The position numbers were made by a program, and so were the translations under genes. From an uncultured Bacteroidales bacterium (lineage in GTDB: Bacteria; Bacteroidota; Bacteroidia; Bacteroidales; UBA932): a stretch of DNA of 64,000 nucleotides. Of the stretch, positions 24,757 through 34,700 are shown piece by piece; within the stretch, counting starts at the first letter, position 1, and each line of letters begins with the position of its first letter. The DNA lies in contig CAMQDS010000001.1 in assembly GCA_946999645.1 (NCBI GenBank), forward strand, positions 124,001 to 188,000, read 5' to 3'. Under the pieces are notes generated by a model that was given only the letters and a program-made list of their open reading frames with translations, was not told the DNA's origin and did not search any database.

Positions 24757-26094
24757 ATGAAGAAATTTATTGAGACAATCAAAAACATCTTCAAGATTGA
24801 AGAGTTACGCAAGAGGTTGGTTTATACCTTCCTCTTGATACTCGTTTATCGAATAGGGTGTTTCATCGTACTTCCTGGTATTGATGCAACACTTCTTGCA
24901 AATCTGAAGAACAGCACTAACGAAGGCCTTGTAGGACTTCTTAATATGTTCTCCGGTGGTGCTTTTGGTAACGCTTCAATCTTTGCATTGGGTGTGATGC
25001 CATATATCTCGGCATCCATCGTGATTCAACTTCTCGGTATGTTTGTTCCTTATTTCAGGAAACTTCAGATGGAAGGTGAGAGTGGTCGTAGGAAGATGAA
25101 TCAGCTTACACGTTATCTGACTATAGCTATTTTGGCTATACAGTGTCCTGCATATTTGGCGCAGGTATACAATCAGATACCAGGACAGGCATTTATTGCT
25201 GTAACTCAATTAGGCTGGAGTAACTTCACATTCAATATTGTTTCTACAATTATATTGATGGCAGGTTCAATGTTCGTAATGTGGCTTGGCGAAAGGATAA
25301 CAGATAGAGGTATCGGTAACGGTATATCTCTCTTAATTATGATTGGTATTGTTGCCAGATTACCTTTTGCACTTGCTGCAGAAGTAGGAGAAAAGATGCA
25401 AGCCAATAACGGAAGTATTCTTTTCCTTATAATTGAGTTTATTGTTCTCTTCTTGGTATTCGTTGCCGCAATAGCTCTTGTTCAGGGCGTAAGAAGAGTA
25501 CCTGTTCAGTATGCAAAGCGAGTTATAGGTAATAAGCAGTATGGTGGTGTACGTCAGTACATTCCGCTTAAGATAAATGCTGCAGGAGTTATGCCTATAA
25601 TTTTTGCACAGGCTCTTATGCTTTTCCCTATTTTGTTCTCAAGATGGAATGCAACAAGAGGCTTAGCAGCTACTTTGGGAAATTATACCGGTTTTTGGTA
25701 TAACTTAATTTTTGGAATACTCGTTATTATCTTCACATACTTCTATACAGCCGTTACTATAAATCCTACGATGATGGCAGAAGATATGAAGAGAAACGGA
25801 GGTTTTATACCTGGAGTTAAGCCTGGGAAAAAGACTGTAGAGTACTTAGATTCAATTATGTCAAAAGTTACTCTGCCAGGTTCTATTTTCTTGGCAATAA
25901 TATCTATTTTGCCGGCTATCGCAATGATTTTCGGCATTAACAACCAGTTTGCAAGTTTCTTTGGTGGTACTTCACTGTTGATTCTTGTAGGTGTTGTTTT
26001 GGATACACTTCAACAGATTGAAAGTTATTTGCTGATGCGTCATTATGATGGTCTTATGAAAACGGGTCGTCTTAGTGGTCGCTCAGGTATGTAA
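24757..26094 (+). CDS. secY: Protein translocase subunit SecY
   Basis: A 445-residue SecY, the channel of the Sec translocon in the inner membrane. Ten hydrophobic segments are visible. The plug and TM2 region includes NMFSGGAFGNASIFALGVMP; GERITDRGIGNGISLLIM and RRVPVQYAKR mark the cytoplasmic loops used by SecA and ribosomes. It starts 2 bases after rplO, and map follows without adk, the usual order in Bacteroidota. Confidence 0.98.
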   Translation: MKKFIETIKNIFKIEELRKRLVYTFLLILVYRIGCFIVLPGIDATLLANLKNSTNEGLVGLLNMFSGGAFGNASIFALGVMPYISASIVIQLLGMFVPYFRKLQMEGESGRRKMNQLTRYLTIAILAIQCPAYLAQVYNQIPGQAFIAVTQLGWSNFTFNIVSTIILMAGSMFVMWLGERITDRGIGNGISLLIMIGIVARLPFALAAEVGEKMQANNGSILFLIIEFIVLFLVFVAAIALVQGVRRVPVQYAKRVIGNKQYGGVRQYIPLKINAAGVMPIIFAQALMLFPILFSRWNATRGLAATLGNYTGFWYNLIFGILVIIFTYFYTAVTINPTMMAEDMKRNGGFIPGVKPGKKTVEYLDSIMSKVTLPGSIFLAIISILPAIAMIFGINNQFASFFGGTSLLILVGVVLDTLQQIESYLLMRHYDGLMKTGRLSGRSGM

Positions 26095-26115
26095 TATTTG
26101 ATAATTTAAAGGAAG

Positions 26116-26895
26116 ATGGTTAGACCAAAAACAGAAGAAGAAATTGAACTTTTACGTGAGAACGGACTCATAGTGTCAAAAACACTCGCAGAGGTTGGTA
26201 GGGCTATTAAGCCTGGTATCACAACTTTGGAGTTGGATAAATTGGCAGATACGTTTATTCGTGATCACGGTGCAGTTCCTAACTTCTTAGGTTATGATGG
26301 TTACCCTGCATCTATATGTGCTTCTGTAAATGATGTCGTAGTACACGGTTTTCCGTCAAAATATGTACTTAAGGAGGGAGATATAGTATCTATCGACTTG
26401 GGAACATTATATAAGGGCTATAATGGTGACTCTGCTTATACTTTTCCTGTAGGGGAAATCGATGAACAGACCCGTAAACTCTTACAAGTTACTAAGACTT
26501 CACTTTACAAAGGTATTGAGATGGCAGTGTCTGGAGCCAGAACAGGTGACATAGGACACGCGGTACAGTCGTATGCCGAGTCATTCGGTTATGGGGTTGT
26601 ACGTGAACTTGAGGGGCATGGTATAGGAACGGATATGCATGAAAATCCAGGAGTTCCTAATTATGGTCGTCAGGGACACGGAGCAAGACTTGTTTCAGGA
26701 ATGACTATTTGTATTGAACCTATGATAAATGCCGGAACCAGGGGTGTGTACCTTGATAAAGACGGCTGGGGGGTTCGTACTGCCGACCATAAGAATGCGG
26801 CACATTTTGAGCTTACGGTTGTTGTCCGTCACGGTAAGGCTGAACAGCTGTCGACCTTTGATTATATCGAGAAGGATGGCAATATTAAATTTTAA
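26116..26895 (+). CDS. map: Type I methionine aminopeptidase
   Basis: A 259-residue metallopeptidase that removes the initiator Met. Metal ligands of the pita-bread fold are visible: SIDLGTLYKGYNGDSAYTF (two Asp), GHGIGTDMHENPGVPNYG (His) and GMTICIEPMIN (Glu), with a final Glu in AHFELTVVV. It lies between secY and infA, as is standard. Confidence 0.97.
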   Translation: MVRPKTEEEIELLRENGLIVSKTLAEVGRAIKPGITTLELDKLADTFIRDHGAVPNFLGYDGYPASICASVNDVVVHGFPSKYVLKEGDIVSIDLGTLYKGYNGDSAYTFPVGEIDEQTRKLLQVTKTSLYKGIEMAVSGARTGDIGHAVQSYAESFGYGVVRELEGHGIGTDMHENPGVPNYGRQGHGARLVSGMTICIEPMINAGTRGVYLDKDGWGVRTADHKNAAHFELTVVVRHGKAEQLSTFDYIEKDGNIKF

Positions 26896-26907
26896 GAGCA
26901 GATTTCA

Positions 26908-27126
26908 ATGTCAAAACAACAGGCAATAGAATTAGATGGAATAATTGTGGAGACTCTTCCAAACGCTATGTTCAAGGTAGAGTTAGAGAATGGACACGTG
27001 ATTCTTGCCCATATTTCCGGGAAGATGAGACAGCATTTTATTCACATTCTCCTCGGAGATAAGGTTAAGGTTGAAATGTCACCTTATGATTTAACAAAGG
27101 GAAGAATATCCTTCAGATACAAATAA
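26908..27126 (+). CDS. infA: Translation initiation factor IF-1
   Basis: A 72-residue OB-fold IF-1 that occupies the A site of the 30S subunit during initiation. ELDGIIVETLPNAMFKVELENGH and the ending DLTKGRISFRYK are diagnostic of the family. It sits 12 bases after map and 13 before rpmJ. Confidence 0.97.
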   Translation: MSKQQAIELDGIIVETLPNAMFKVELENGHVILAHISGKMRQHFIHILLGDKVKVEMSPYDLTKGRISFRYK

Positions 27127-27139
27127 AATTTTTTGCAAT

Positions 27140-27256
27140 ATGAAAGTCAAGACATCCATTAAAAAGCGCAGCGAGGATTGTAAGATCGTTAGACGTAAAG
27201 GTCACCTTTATGTAATATGTAAGAAGAATCCTAAGTTTAAAATGCGTCAGGGATAA
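27140..27256 (+). CDS. rpmJ: 50S ribosomal protein L36, zinc ligands partly lost
   Basis: A 38-residue L36 beginning MKVKTSIKKRSEDCKIVRRK and ending NPKFKMRQG. Zinc-binding L36 carries three Cys and one His; here the first Cys is Ser11 and the His is Phe, leaving Cys14 and Cys27, so zinc binding is unlikely. It lies between infA and rpsM as expected. Confidence 0.96.
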   Translation: MKVKTSIKKRSEDCKIVRRKGHLYVICKKNPKFKMRQG

Positions 27257-27293
27257 TATTCATTTGTATAAACAAATAAAGTAAATATAAATT

Positions 27294-27671
27294 ATGGCAA
27301 GAATAGCCGGTGTAGATTTACCTAACAACAAAAGAGGAGAAATAGGACTTACCTATATCTTCGGTATCGGCCGCTCTTCAGCAAGAAAAATTCTTGAAGA
27401 ATGCGGTATCGATTTTGATAAAAAGGTCAATGAATGGAGTGATGACGAGATCTCAAAAATTCGTACTATAATCGCTAACGAATATAAGATTGAAGGTGAA
27501 CTCCGTTCCTCTGTCCAGATGAACATTAAACGTCTTATGGACATCGGTTGCTATAGAGGCATCCGTCATCGTATCGGTCTTCCTGTACGTGGTCAGAGTA
27601 CAAAGAACAATGCCCGTACTAGAAAAGGTAAGAAGAAGACAGTTGCCAATAAGAAGAAGGCAACCAAATAA
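27294..27671 (+). CDS. rpsM: 30S ribosomal protein S13
   Basis: A 125-residue S13, in the 30S head contacting the P-site tRNA and L5. ARIAGVDLPNNKRGEIGLTY and GCYRGIRHRIGLPVRGQSTK are diagnostic, with a basic tail. The first gene of the classic alpha-operon order rpsM-rpsK-rpsD-rpoA-rplQ. Confidence 0.98.
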   Translation: MARIAGVDLPNNKRGEIGLTYIFGIGRSSARKILEECGIDFDKKVNEWSDDEISKIRTIIANEYKIEGELRSSVQMNIKRLMDIGCYRGIRHRIGLPVRGQSTKNNARTRKGKKKTVANKKKATK

Positions 27672-27684
27672 AACCAGATGAATT

Positions 27685-28074
27685 ATGGCAAAAAAGACAA
27701 CTACAGCTAAAAAGAGAGTCGTTAAGGTTGAAGCAGTGGGCGAGGCTCACGTTTCTTCTACTTTCAATAACGTTATTGTTGCTCTCACAAACAATGTAGG
27801 CCAGGTAATCAGCTGGTCTTCAGCAGGAAAATGCGGATTTAGAGGTTCAAAAAAGAATACTCCGTACGCAGCTCAGATGGCAGCAGAGGACGCATCAAAG
27901 ACAGCTTTCGATGCAGGTCTTCGCAAAGTCAAGGTTTATGTTAAAGGTCCTGGTGCAGGACGTGAGTCTGCAATCAGAACTATAAATAATGCAGGTATCG
28001 AAGTAACAGAGATTATCGATGTTACACCTATGCCTCATAATGGATGTAGACCTAAAGGCCGTCGTAAAGTTTAA
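27685..28074 (+). CDS. rpsK: 30S ribosomal protein S11
   Basis: A 129-residue S11 of the 30S platform. The N-terminus is Lys/Thr-rich; AHVSSTFNNVIVALTN, KGPGAGRESAIR and TPMPHNGCRPKGRRKV are family signatures. It lies 13 bases after rpsM. Confidence 0.98.
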   Translation: MAKKTTTAKKRVVKVEAVGEAHVSSTFNNVIVALTNNVGQVISWSSAGKCGFRGSKKNTPYAAQMAAEDASKTAFDAGLRKVKVYVKGPGAGRESAIRTINNAGIEVTEIIDVTPMPHNGCRPKGRRKV

Positions 28075-28098
28075 TTATTCACTTAAAGATAAATTACT

Positions 28099-28704
28099 AT
28101 GGCAAGATATATCGGACCAAGTACAAAAATTGCACGTAAATTTGGTGAACCTATTTTCGGAGCTGATAAGAATTTTGAAAAGAGAAATTATCCTCCGGGG
28201 CAGCATGGTGCAGCAAGAAAGCGTGCAAGGAAGACTACCGAATATGGCAATCAGTTGAAAGAGAAGCAGAAAGTAAAATATATGTATGGCGTACTTGAAA
28301 GACAGTTCCGCAATACATACGACAAGGCAACACGTATGTCTGGTCAGAGAGGTGAAAACCTTATAATCCTGCTTGAATCAAGACTTGATAACATTGTTTA
28401 TCGTTTGGGTATAGCTCCTACAAGAGCAGCTGCAAGACAACTTGTTCTGCACTGTCACATTACCCTTAACGGTGAAGTATGCAATATTCCTTCTGCTTTT
28501 GTAAAGAGTGGAGATATTGTTGCAGTGAGAGAGAGATCCAAGAGCCTTGAAGTTATACAAAATAGTGTAGCTTCTGCAAAGAAGTATTCTTGGCTTGAGT
28601 TTGATGCAAAAGAACTCAAAGGAAAACTTCTCAATATTCCTGCAAGGGTTGAGATACCGGAAACTATTAATGAACAACTTATAGTTGACCTGTACTCTAA
28701 ATAA
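28099..28704 (+). CDS. rpsD: 30S ribosomal protein S4
   Basis: A 201-residue S4, which nucleates 30S assembly. MARYIGPSTKIARKFGEP and NYPPGQHGAARKR open it, and the S4 RNA-binding domain LESRLDNIVYRLG spans about 93-155. In E. coli S4 represses the alpha operon; no such site is evident here. Confidence 0.98.
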   Translation: MARYIGPSTKIARKFGEPIFGADKNFEKRNYPPGQHGAARKRARKTTEYGNQLKEKQKVKYMYGVLERQFRNTYDKATRMSGQRGENLIILLESRLDNIVYRLGIAPTRAAARQLVLHCHITLNGEVCNIPSAFVKSGDIVAVRERSKSLEVIQNSVASAKKYSWLEFDAKELKGKLLNIPARVEIPETINEQLIVDLYSK

Positions 28705-28729
28705 TAATTAACACCAAAAAAGAAATAAA

Positions 28730-29740
28730 ATGGCAATCTTAACATTTCAAAAACCAGATAAGGTGATATTGGTAGAAGGAACAGATACCGTTGGACGTTT
28801 CGAATTCGAGCCACTTGAGCCGGGTTATGGACAAACAATAGGTAATGCTCTCCGTCGTGTCCTATTATCTTCTCTGGAAGGGTTTGCTATCAGTTCGATT
28901 AAAATTTCAGGTGTAGATCAGGAATTTGCAACTATACCTGGAGTTATCGAAGGAATGCAGGATATTATTTTGAATCTCAAACAAGTTAGATTCAAGAGAA
29001 TGGTTGATACTGTAGATTCAGAGACGGCAAATATCACAATAAGCGGTAAAAATGAGTTTACTGCAGAGGATATCTCTAAAGGATTGTCTTCTTTCAAGGT
29101 GCTGAATCCTGAACTGCATATATGTTCACTCGAACCTTCTGTTAAACTCGAAATCACCATCGATATTACCAAAGGTCGTGGTTTCGTACCTGCCGATGAG
29201 GAAAGAGAAGAGAATACACCTATAGGTACAATTCCTATTGATGCTATCTATACTCCTATCCGTAAGGTAAATTGGACGGTAGATGACCGAAGAGTAGGAC
29301 AGAAGACTGACTACGAAAAGCTTAATTTAGAGATTGTAACCGATGGTTCACTATCTCCTAATCTCGCTCTTCAATATGCAGCAAATATCCTTATCTATCA
29401 TTTCAGACTCTTTACTGATGACAATAAAATGACATTGGAGAGTGCAGTAGAAACTGATTCAAATGAATTGGATGAGGAGTCACTCCGTATGAGACATCTT
29501 CTACTTACAAAACTCTCAGATATGGGACTTTCTGTAAGGGCTTTCAATTGTTTGAAAGCTGCCGATATTGATACTTTCGCTGATTTGGTTTCTTATTCAA
29601 GGGCTGAGCTAATGAAGTTCAGAAACTTTGGAAGAAAATCTCTCAATGAAATAGATATCCTTATTGAGAAGATGAAACTTTCATTTGGAATGGATGTCAG
29701 AAAATATAATATTGAACCTAAGAAAAAGAACAACGCTTAA
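28730..29740 (+). CDS. rpoA: DNA-directed RNA polymerase subunit alpha
   Basis: A 336-residue alpha subunit. The N-terminal assembly domain includes FEPLEPGYGQTIGNALRRVL near residues 27-46. A linker near 235-255 leads to the C-terminal DNA- and activator-binding domain, with LGLSVRAFNCLKAADI-like and FRNFGRKSLNEI motifs. Length is normal. It lies between rpsD and rplQ in the alpha operon. Confidence 0.98.
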   Translation: MAILTFQKPDKVILVEGTDTVGRFEFEPLEPGYGQTIGNALRRVLLSSLEGFAISSIKISGVDQEFATIPGVIEGMQDIILNLKQVRFKRMVDTVDSETANITISGKNEFTAEDISKGLSSFKVLNPELHICSLEPSVKLEITIDITKGRGFVPADEEREENTPIGTIPIDAIYTPIRKVNWTVDDRRVGQKTDYEKLNLEIVTDGSLSPNLALQYAANILIYHFRLFTDDNKMTLESAVETDSNELDEESLRMRHLLLTKLSDMGLSVRAFNCLKAADIDTFADLVSYSRAELMKFRNFGRKSLNEIDILIEKMKLSFGMDVRKYNIEPKKKNNA

Positions 29741-29742
29741 TT

Positions 29743-30246
29743 ATGAGGCACAATAAAGCAATAAATCATCTTGGTCGTAAGAGCGGACATCGTAAAGCTT
29801 TGCTTGCAAATATGGCATCTTCTCTTATTATGCACAAGAGAATAACAACTACAGTTGCAAAGGCAAAAGCTCTTCGTATGTATGTTGAACCGCTCATATC
29901 AAAGTCCAAGGATGATTCAACACATTCACGTCGTATAGTTTTCAGTTATCTTAAAGATAAATATGCAGTATCAGAACTTTTCCGTACGATAGCACCAAAA
30001 ATTGCAGATCGTCCAGGTGGTTACCTTCGCATATTACACCTTGGTTTTAGGCAAGGAGATGCAGCAGAAATGGCTCTTATAGAGTTCGTTGATTTTAATG
30101 AGGCTGCTCTAACAAAGCCTGAGACAAAGTCTGCTGCAAAGAAGACAACTCGCCGTAGCCGCTCTAAGAAGTCAGCAACTTCAGCAAATGCTGAACCCGC
30201 TGAATCTGAAGCAGCTGCACAGGAAGAGGCTCCAAAAGCAGAATAA
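29743..30246 (+). CDS. rplQ: 50S ribosomal protein L17 with C-terminal extension
   Basis: A 167-residue L17 at the tunnel exit. MRHNKAINHLGRKSGHRKAL and YLRILHLGFRQGDAAEMALIE are diagnostic. The last 40 or so residues are a low-complexity Ala/Lys/Glu/Arg tail beyond the E. coli protein. It is the last gene of the block and is followed by a terminator. Confidence 0.97.
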   Translation: MRHNKAINHLGRKSGHRKALLANMASSLIMHKRITTTVAKAKALRMYVEPLISKSKDDSTHSRRIVFSYLKDKYAVSELFRTIAPKIADRPGGYLRILHLGFRQGDAAEMALIEFVDFNEAALTKPETKSAAKKTTRRSRSKKSATSANAEPAESEAAAQEEAPKAE

Positions 30247-30269
30247 TCTTTACAATAACTACAATAATA

Positions 30270-30301
30270 AAAAGCAGGGTTTTAATAACCCTGCTTTTTT
30301 A
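30270..30301 (+). terminator. Rho-independent terminator after rplQ
   Basis: AAAAGCAGGGTT (30270-30281) pairs with AACCCTGCTTTT (30287-30298), a 12-bp stem with loop TTAAT and a T-run. It closes the second ribosomal block, 23 bases after the rplQ stop. The remaining gap to 30412 shows nothing further. Confidence 0.93.
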
Positions 30302-30412
30302 TTATCTCATTTCAAAATATTCTTTGTATCTGTCATATAAGTGACCTGCTTGCAATATGAATAATCTGAATTTCAGCTATTTAAGTCGAATTGATGAGGA
30401 ATGTCCAGTTAG

Positions 30413-31591
30413 CTACTTCAGTCCTTTGAGCATTTCTCCAATTTGGTATAAACCTCTCGGTACGTGGAAACATCCTTTCCATTTACCACCCTTAAGAGGT
30501 AGCAGTACCTCTCCTCTACGGTTAAGGTAGCCATACCATTCGGCATACTCATCATCCCTGAAATGTTTCCACATATACTCATCCAATTTGAGGAACCATT
30601 CAAGACATTTCTCATTGCCTGTTAGGACATAACCTTTAAGCATAGCAATAGTTGCTTCCAAGTGAACCCACCACAATTTCTGATCCCATTCAAGTTGCTG
30701 TTGAGGGTAGCCTTTCCTATCCATAAAATAGAAAATACCGCCATATTCCTTATCCCAACCATATTCTATAACAGAAAGTGATATGTCAACAGCCTTTTGA
30801 ATCAGAGCTTTATCTCCTAAACGCACACCGAGATTTTCAAGAAACCAAAGAGACTCAAGATCATGTCCAGGATTGACTGTTCTACCTTCAAAGCAGTCTA
30901 TCATACTTCCGTCAATAGCGGAAACATTTTCTACCATAGCACCTATTTCAGGTTTGTAGAAAACATCTATAACTTCATGAATACACTCTTTTATAGTACT
31001 CTCCAATAGTTTCTTATCTTCAACAATATTTTCTACCTCAAGTGCCATATTACATATAATCATAGGAAGAGCAAACCCTTTCATAGGTCTTGTCCCAGGG
31101 TATGATTTTTCCCACTTTCCCTTAGGATTATCCCTTCTTTCCAATATTCTATTGAAGGTTTTTTCTGCAATATGTGCATATTCCTCATTGCCAGTTGCTT
31201 TTGCAAGTTGTGCAAAAGCCATACATGCAAAAGTATTTGAGAAAATATTGTAAGGTTGTATTATTGGCGCTCCTTCTCGTGTGAGAGAAAAATAGAAGTC
31301 ATAATTACCATCATGACCATATTTCTTTAGAAATTCAGCACCCTGTTTTGCACATGCAAGCCACGCCTCATCCTTACGCAAGTTGTTATATAACATAGAA
31401 AACATCCATATTTCCCTACCTTGCAGCCAAACAAATTTATCCGTATCAAATATACTTCCATCACGGTTGAGGCAAGTGAAATACCCACCGTATTGTCTAT
31501 CTTGAGATTTTTCCAACCAGAAAGGAAGTACCCTGTCCATTAACTCTTTTTCATATTTTTGGGCAAGCTTATTAAAATCAGTAGTTATCAT
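30413..31591 (-). CDS. N-acylglucosamine 2-epimerase family protein
   Basis: A 392-residue AGE-family (alpha/alpha)6-barrel protein, which typically interconverts GlcNAc and ManNAc in sialic acid breakdown. FVWLQGREIWMFSMLYN near residue 53, VNPGHDLESLWFLENLG near 230, WWVHLEATIAML near 318 and the C-terminal GYLNRRGEVL...GCFHVPRGL arrangement match renin-binding-protein-type epimerases rather than cellobiose 2-epimerases. No sialic acid lyase or kinase is near, so the substrate remains open. It is divergent from the susC operon across 201 bases. Confidence 0.85.
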   Translation of the reverse strand: MITTDFNKLAQKYEKELMDRVLPFWLEKSQDRQYGGYFTCLNRDGSIFDTDKFVWLQGREIWMFSMLYNNLRKDEAWLACAKQGAEFLKKYGHDGNYDFYFSLTREGAPIIQPYNIFSNTFACMAFAQLAKATGNEEYAHIAEKTFNRILERRDNPKGKWEKSYPGTRPMKGFALPMIICNMALEVENIVEDKKLLESTIKECIHEVIDVFYKPEIGAMVENVSAIDGSMIDCFEGRTVNPGHDLESLWFLENLGVRLGDKALIQKAVDISLSVIEYGWDKEYGGIFYFMDRKGYPQQQLEWDQKLWWVHLEATIAMLKGYVLTGNEKCLEWFLKLDEYMWKHFRDDEYAEWYGYLNRRGEVLLPLKGGKWKGCFHVPRGLYQIGEMLKGLK

Positions 31592-31627
31592 ATGTGTAAT
31601 GTTTTATATTTTTATATACAATGTCTA

Positions 31628-31635
31628 CAAATATA
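31628..31635 (-). promoter_or_regulatory. Candidate -7 promoter element for the epimerase gene
   Basis: On the minus strand TATATTTG, 36 bases upstream of the epimerase ATG at 31591. No clear TTG box accompanies it; the upstream region is almost pure A/T. Confidence 0.45.
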
Positions 31636-31733
31636 ATATATTATTTAATTAATCCCTTATTTGATTAAAATTTTTAATAATTAGCTGAGCATCAAAAGTC
31701 TTCACCTGATTTTAATTTTTGTCTTTAATTAAT

Positions 31734-31741
31734 TATATTTG
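31734..31741 (+). promoter_or_regulatory. Candidate -7 promoter element for the susC operon
   Basis: TATATTTG 51 bases upstream of the susC GTG start. The nearest TTTG (31718-31721) is too close for a standard -33 box, so the promoter may need an activator. Confidence 0.4.
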
Positions 31742-31792
31742 CTCTTTAGGGTTTTAACGAACTTAACATTAATTAATTAAATTACAAAAACA

Positions 31793-34700
31793 GTGAAACA
31801 AGAACAAAAAATTAAGGCTTTCACAACTTTACTATTCATGGCAATTACAATTCTTTGTTTTAATTCCCATGCTCAGGCTGACAATTACAGGATAACTGGT
31901 ACTGTCTCTGATGATAAAGGCGACCCTCTCCCCGGGGCTTCAATTATTGTGAAAGATTCCAAAGAATGGGCTACATCTAATATAGATGGTAAGTTTGTCT
32001 TGGTAACAAAGAAAAAACCGCCATTTGTATTGACATTTTCATTTGTCGGAATGGAACCAATGGAAATTAAAGTGACGGATCCTTCCCAGGCGGTATTAGC
32101 TATAATGTCCTATGATAGTAATCTTATCGACGAAGTTGTTGTTACCGGTTATCAGGAGATAGATAAGAGAAAACTTTCAAGTTCCATTATAAGTAAAAAG
32201 ATGGATGATATTAATATCCCGTCTGTTACTTCAATTGATGGTATGCTTCAAGGACAGTTGGCTGGAGTGTCTGTATTGAATATGAGTTCAACTCCTGGAG
32301 TAACCCCTAAAATCAGGATTAGAGGCTCTTCATCAATAACTGGAAATAGAGAGCCTGTATGGGTTGTAGATGGGATAATCTTAGATGAACCCGTGAATGT
32401 AAGTACAGAGGAACTTAATAATATCGATAATATAAATTTTATTGGAAATGCTATATCAGGACTTAATCCGAATGATATAGAGAGAATCGATATTCTAAAA
32501 GATGTAAGTGCAACGGCTATATACGGAGTAAAAGCGGCTAATGGTGTTATAGTGATAACTACCAAGAAAGGAAAGGAAGGTAGAGCATCTGTTACATATA
32601 ACGGTACGTTTACGCTTCAGCAGGCACCGAGTTATGGTATGCTAAATCTTATGAATTCCAAAGAAAGGATAGAAATGTCTGAGGAAATGTTGAGAAGAGG
32701 TTTTGAATTTAAAGGTGTTGCTCCTACAAGTATGGCATTTGAGGGACTGCTCAGCAAATTATGGAACAAAGAAATCAGTTATGATGAGTTTCGTAATGGA
32801 GTACGAGACCTTAAAAATCTGAATACAGATTGGATGGGGATATTATTTAGTCCTGCTCCTACTGTTCAAAATGATGTTTCAGTTTCAGGTGCAAGCAATA
32901 GGACTAATTACTATTTTTCATTGGGACATACTATGCAAAATGGATTGTCTGCTTATGAGAAAGTAAGAAGGCTTACCGCAATGTTGAAAGTGGATGTGAA
33001 ATTATTGGACAATCTGTCAATCGGTCTCAAATTAAGTACAGGTTCAAATAATTCAAAATATCCTCACAGTTCAGTATCATTGATAGATTATGCTCATAGA
33101 ACATCAAGGGCTATAACTCCTTATGCTCCTGACGGTTCTCTACAATATTATGCCAAATCAAAAAGTCGTTTCGTTGAACTTCCTTTCAATATATTAAATG
33201 AATTAGAAAATTCAGGCAGAGAAATAATGAGTAGAAATACCACTGGAACACTGTATCTTAATTGGAGTATTAGAAAGTGGTTGAAACTTAATTCGTTGGC
33301 AAGTATGAGTAACAACGATACTAATACTGAAGAGTGGGCTGATGAAAAATCTTACTATATATCGACTCAACGTCTTTTACCGTACAAGGTTAGACCTGTA
33401 AATCCTGAAGAATTTTATCAATATTCAATAATACCTGTAGGAGGTGAATTAAAAAAGAATACTGTAAATAATACTAGATATACACTAAGAAATAGCTTAG
33501 AGATTAATAAGACATTTTTAGGAAAGCATAATATTTCTGGAGTTATAGGGCAGGAGCTTACATCTTCCCATTATAATGGTACTGATTTTACGAGATTTGG
33601 TTATATGCCATTTAGAGGCAAAACATTTGCTTCTATCGAATCCTCTACATATTTGAAGTATGCAGAAAAAACAGTAGAAAATAATCCTAAAATTACCGAT
33701 ACTTATACTAATACTGTTTCTTTTTATAGTGCATTGAGTTACACATACGATGATAGGTATGTGCTTAATTTCAATATTAGGACAGATGGCTCAAATAGAT
33801 TTGGTCAGGATAAAAGCGTACGGTTCCTTCCTGTATGGTCTGTATCAGGAAAATGGAATGCCCATGAAGAGAAATTTCTTCGGAATGTAAGTTGGCTGAA
33901 TACTTTGGGAATAAGAGCCTCTTATGGTATTCAGGGAAATGTACATCCGAGTCAGACACCATATCTTATAGTAAGAAGGAATAATTATAATGATTTGCTC
34001 GGAGATTTTACTTCTGAATTGAAACAATTCCCAAATAATAGTCTTCGTTGGGAAAAAACAGTGTCATACAATTTTGGATTGGATTTAGGCTTTTTTGACA
34101 ATAGGATTTCAGGAGCCTTAGATATCTATAACAAAATAGGATATGACCAGGTTGTTTCGAGGACCGTAAGGCCTTCAAATGGAACAAACACCGTTGTTAT
34201 AAATGGAGGTGATGTATCCAATAAAGGTTGGGAAATAAGTTTAAATATTGTTCCTATAAGAAATAAGAATTGGGTATGGAGTTTATCTCTAAATACCAGT
34301 AAAAACTATAATATAGTACTGAACGAAGGAGATGTAGTAACAAAATGGCAGGATTACGTTAATGGTAGTATAATCCGTAACGGAACTGCAATAAACAGTT
34401 TTTATTCCTATCGTTTCAAAGGGTTGAACCATAATACTGGTTTACCTGAATTTTATGGTGAAAGCGAAAAAGATGAACACGGAAAGACTATTATCAATAG
34501 TTATGAAGAAGCATATAAAGCAGCTTTCGTCTATTCGGGTAAAAGAGAACCTGACCTTTCAGGAGGATTCTCTTCATCACTCAAATACAAGAACCTAACT
34601 TTGAATGCTCTGTTCGCATTTAGTGTGGGTGGTAGAACCAGATTGAATGATCTCTATATGTCAAGTGGACAGGGACTTCCTCTGCCTCAGCAGAATATGA

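Noticed and set aside
30113..30246. Low-complexity tail of L17 as a frameshift artefact
   Set aside because: The tail stays in frame, is Ala/Lys-rich like other Bacteroidota L17 extensions, and ends just before a terminator.
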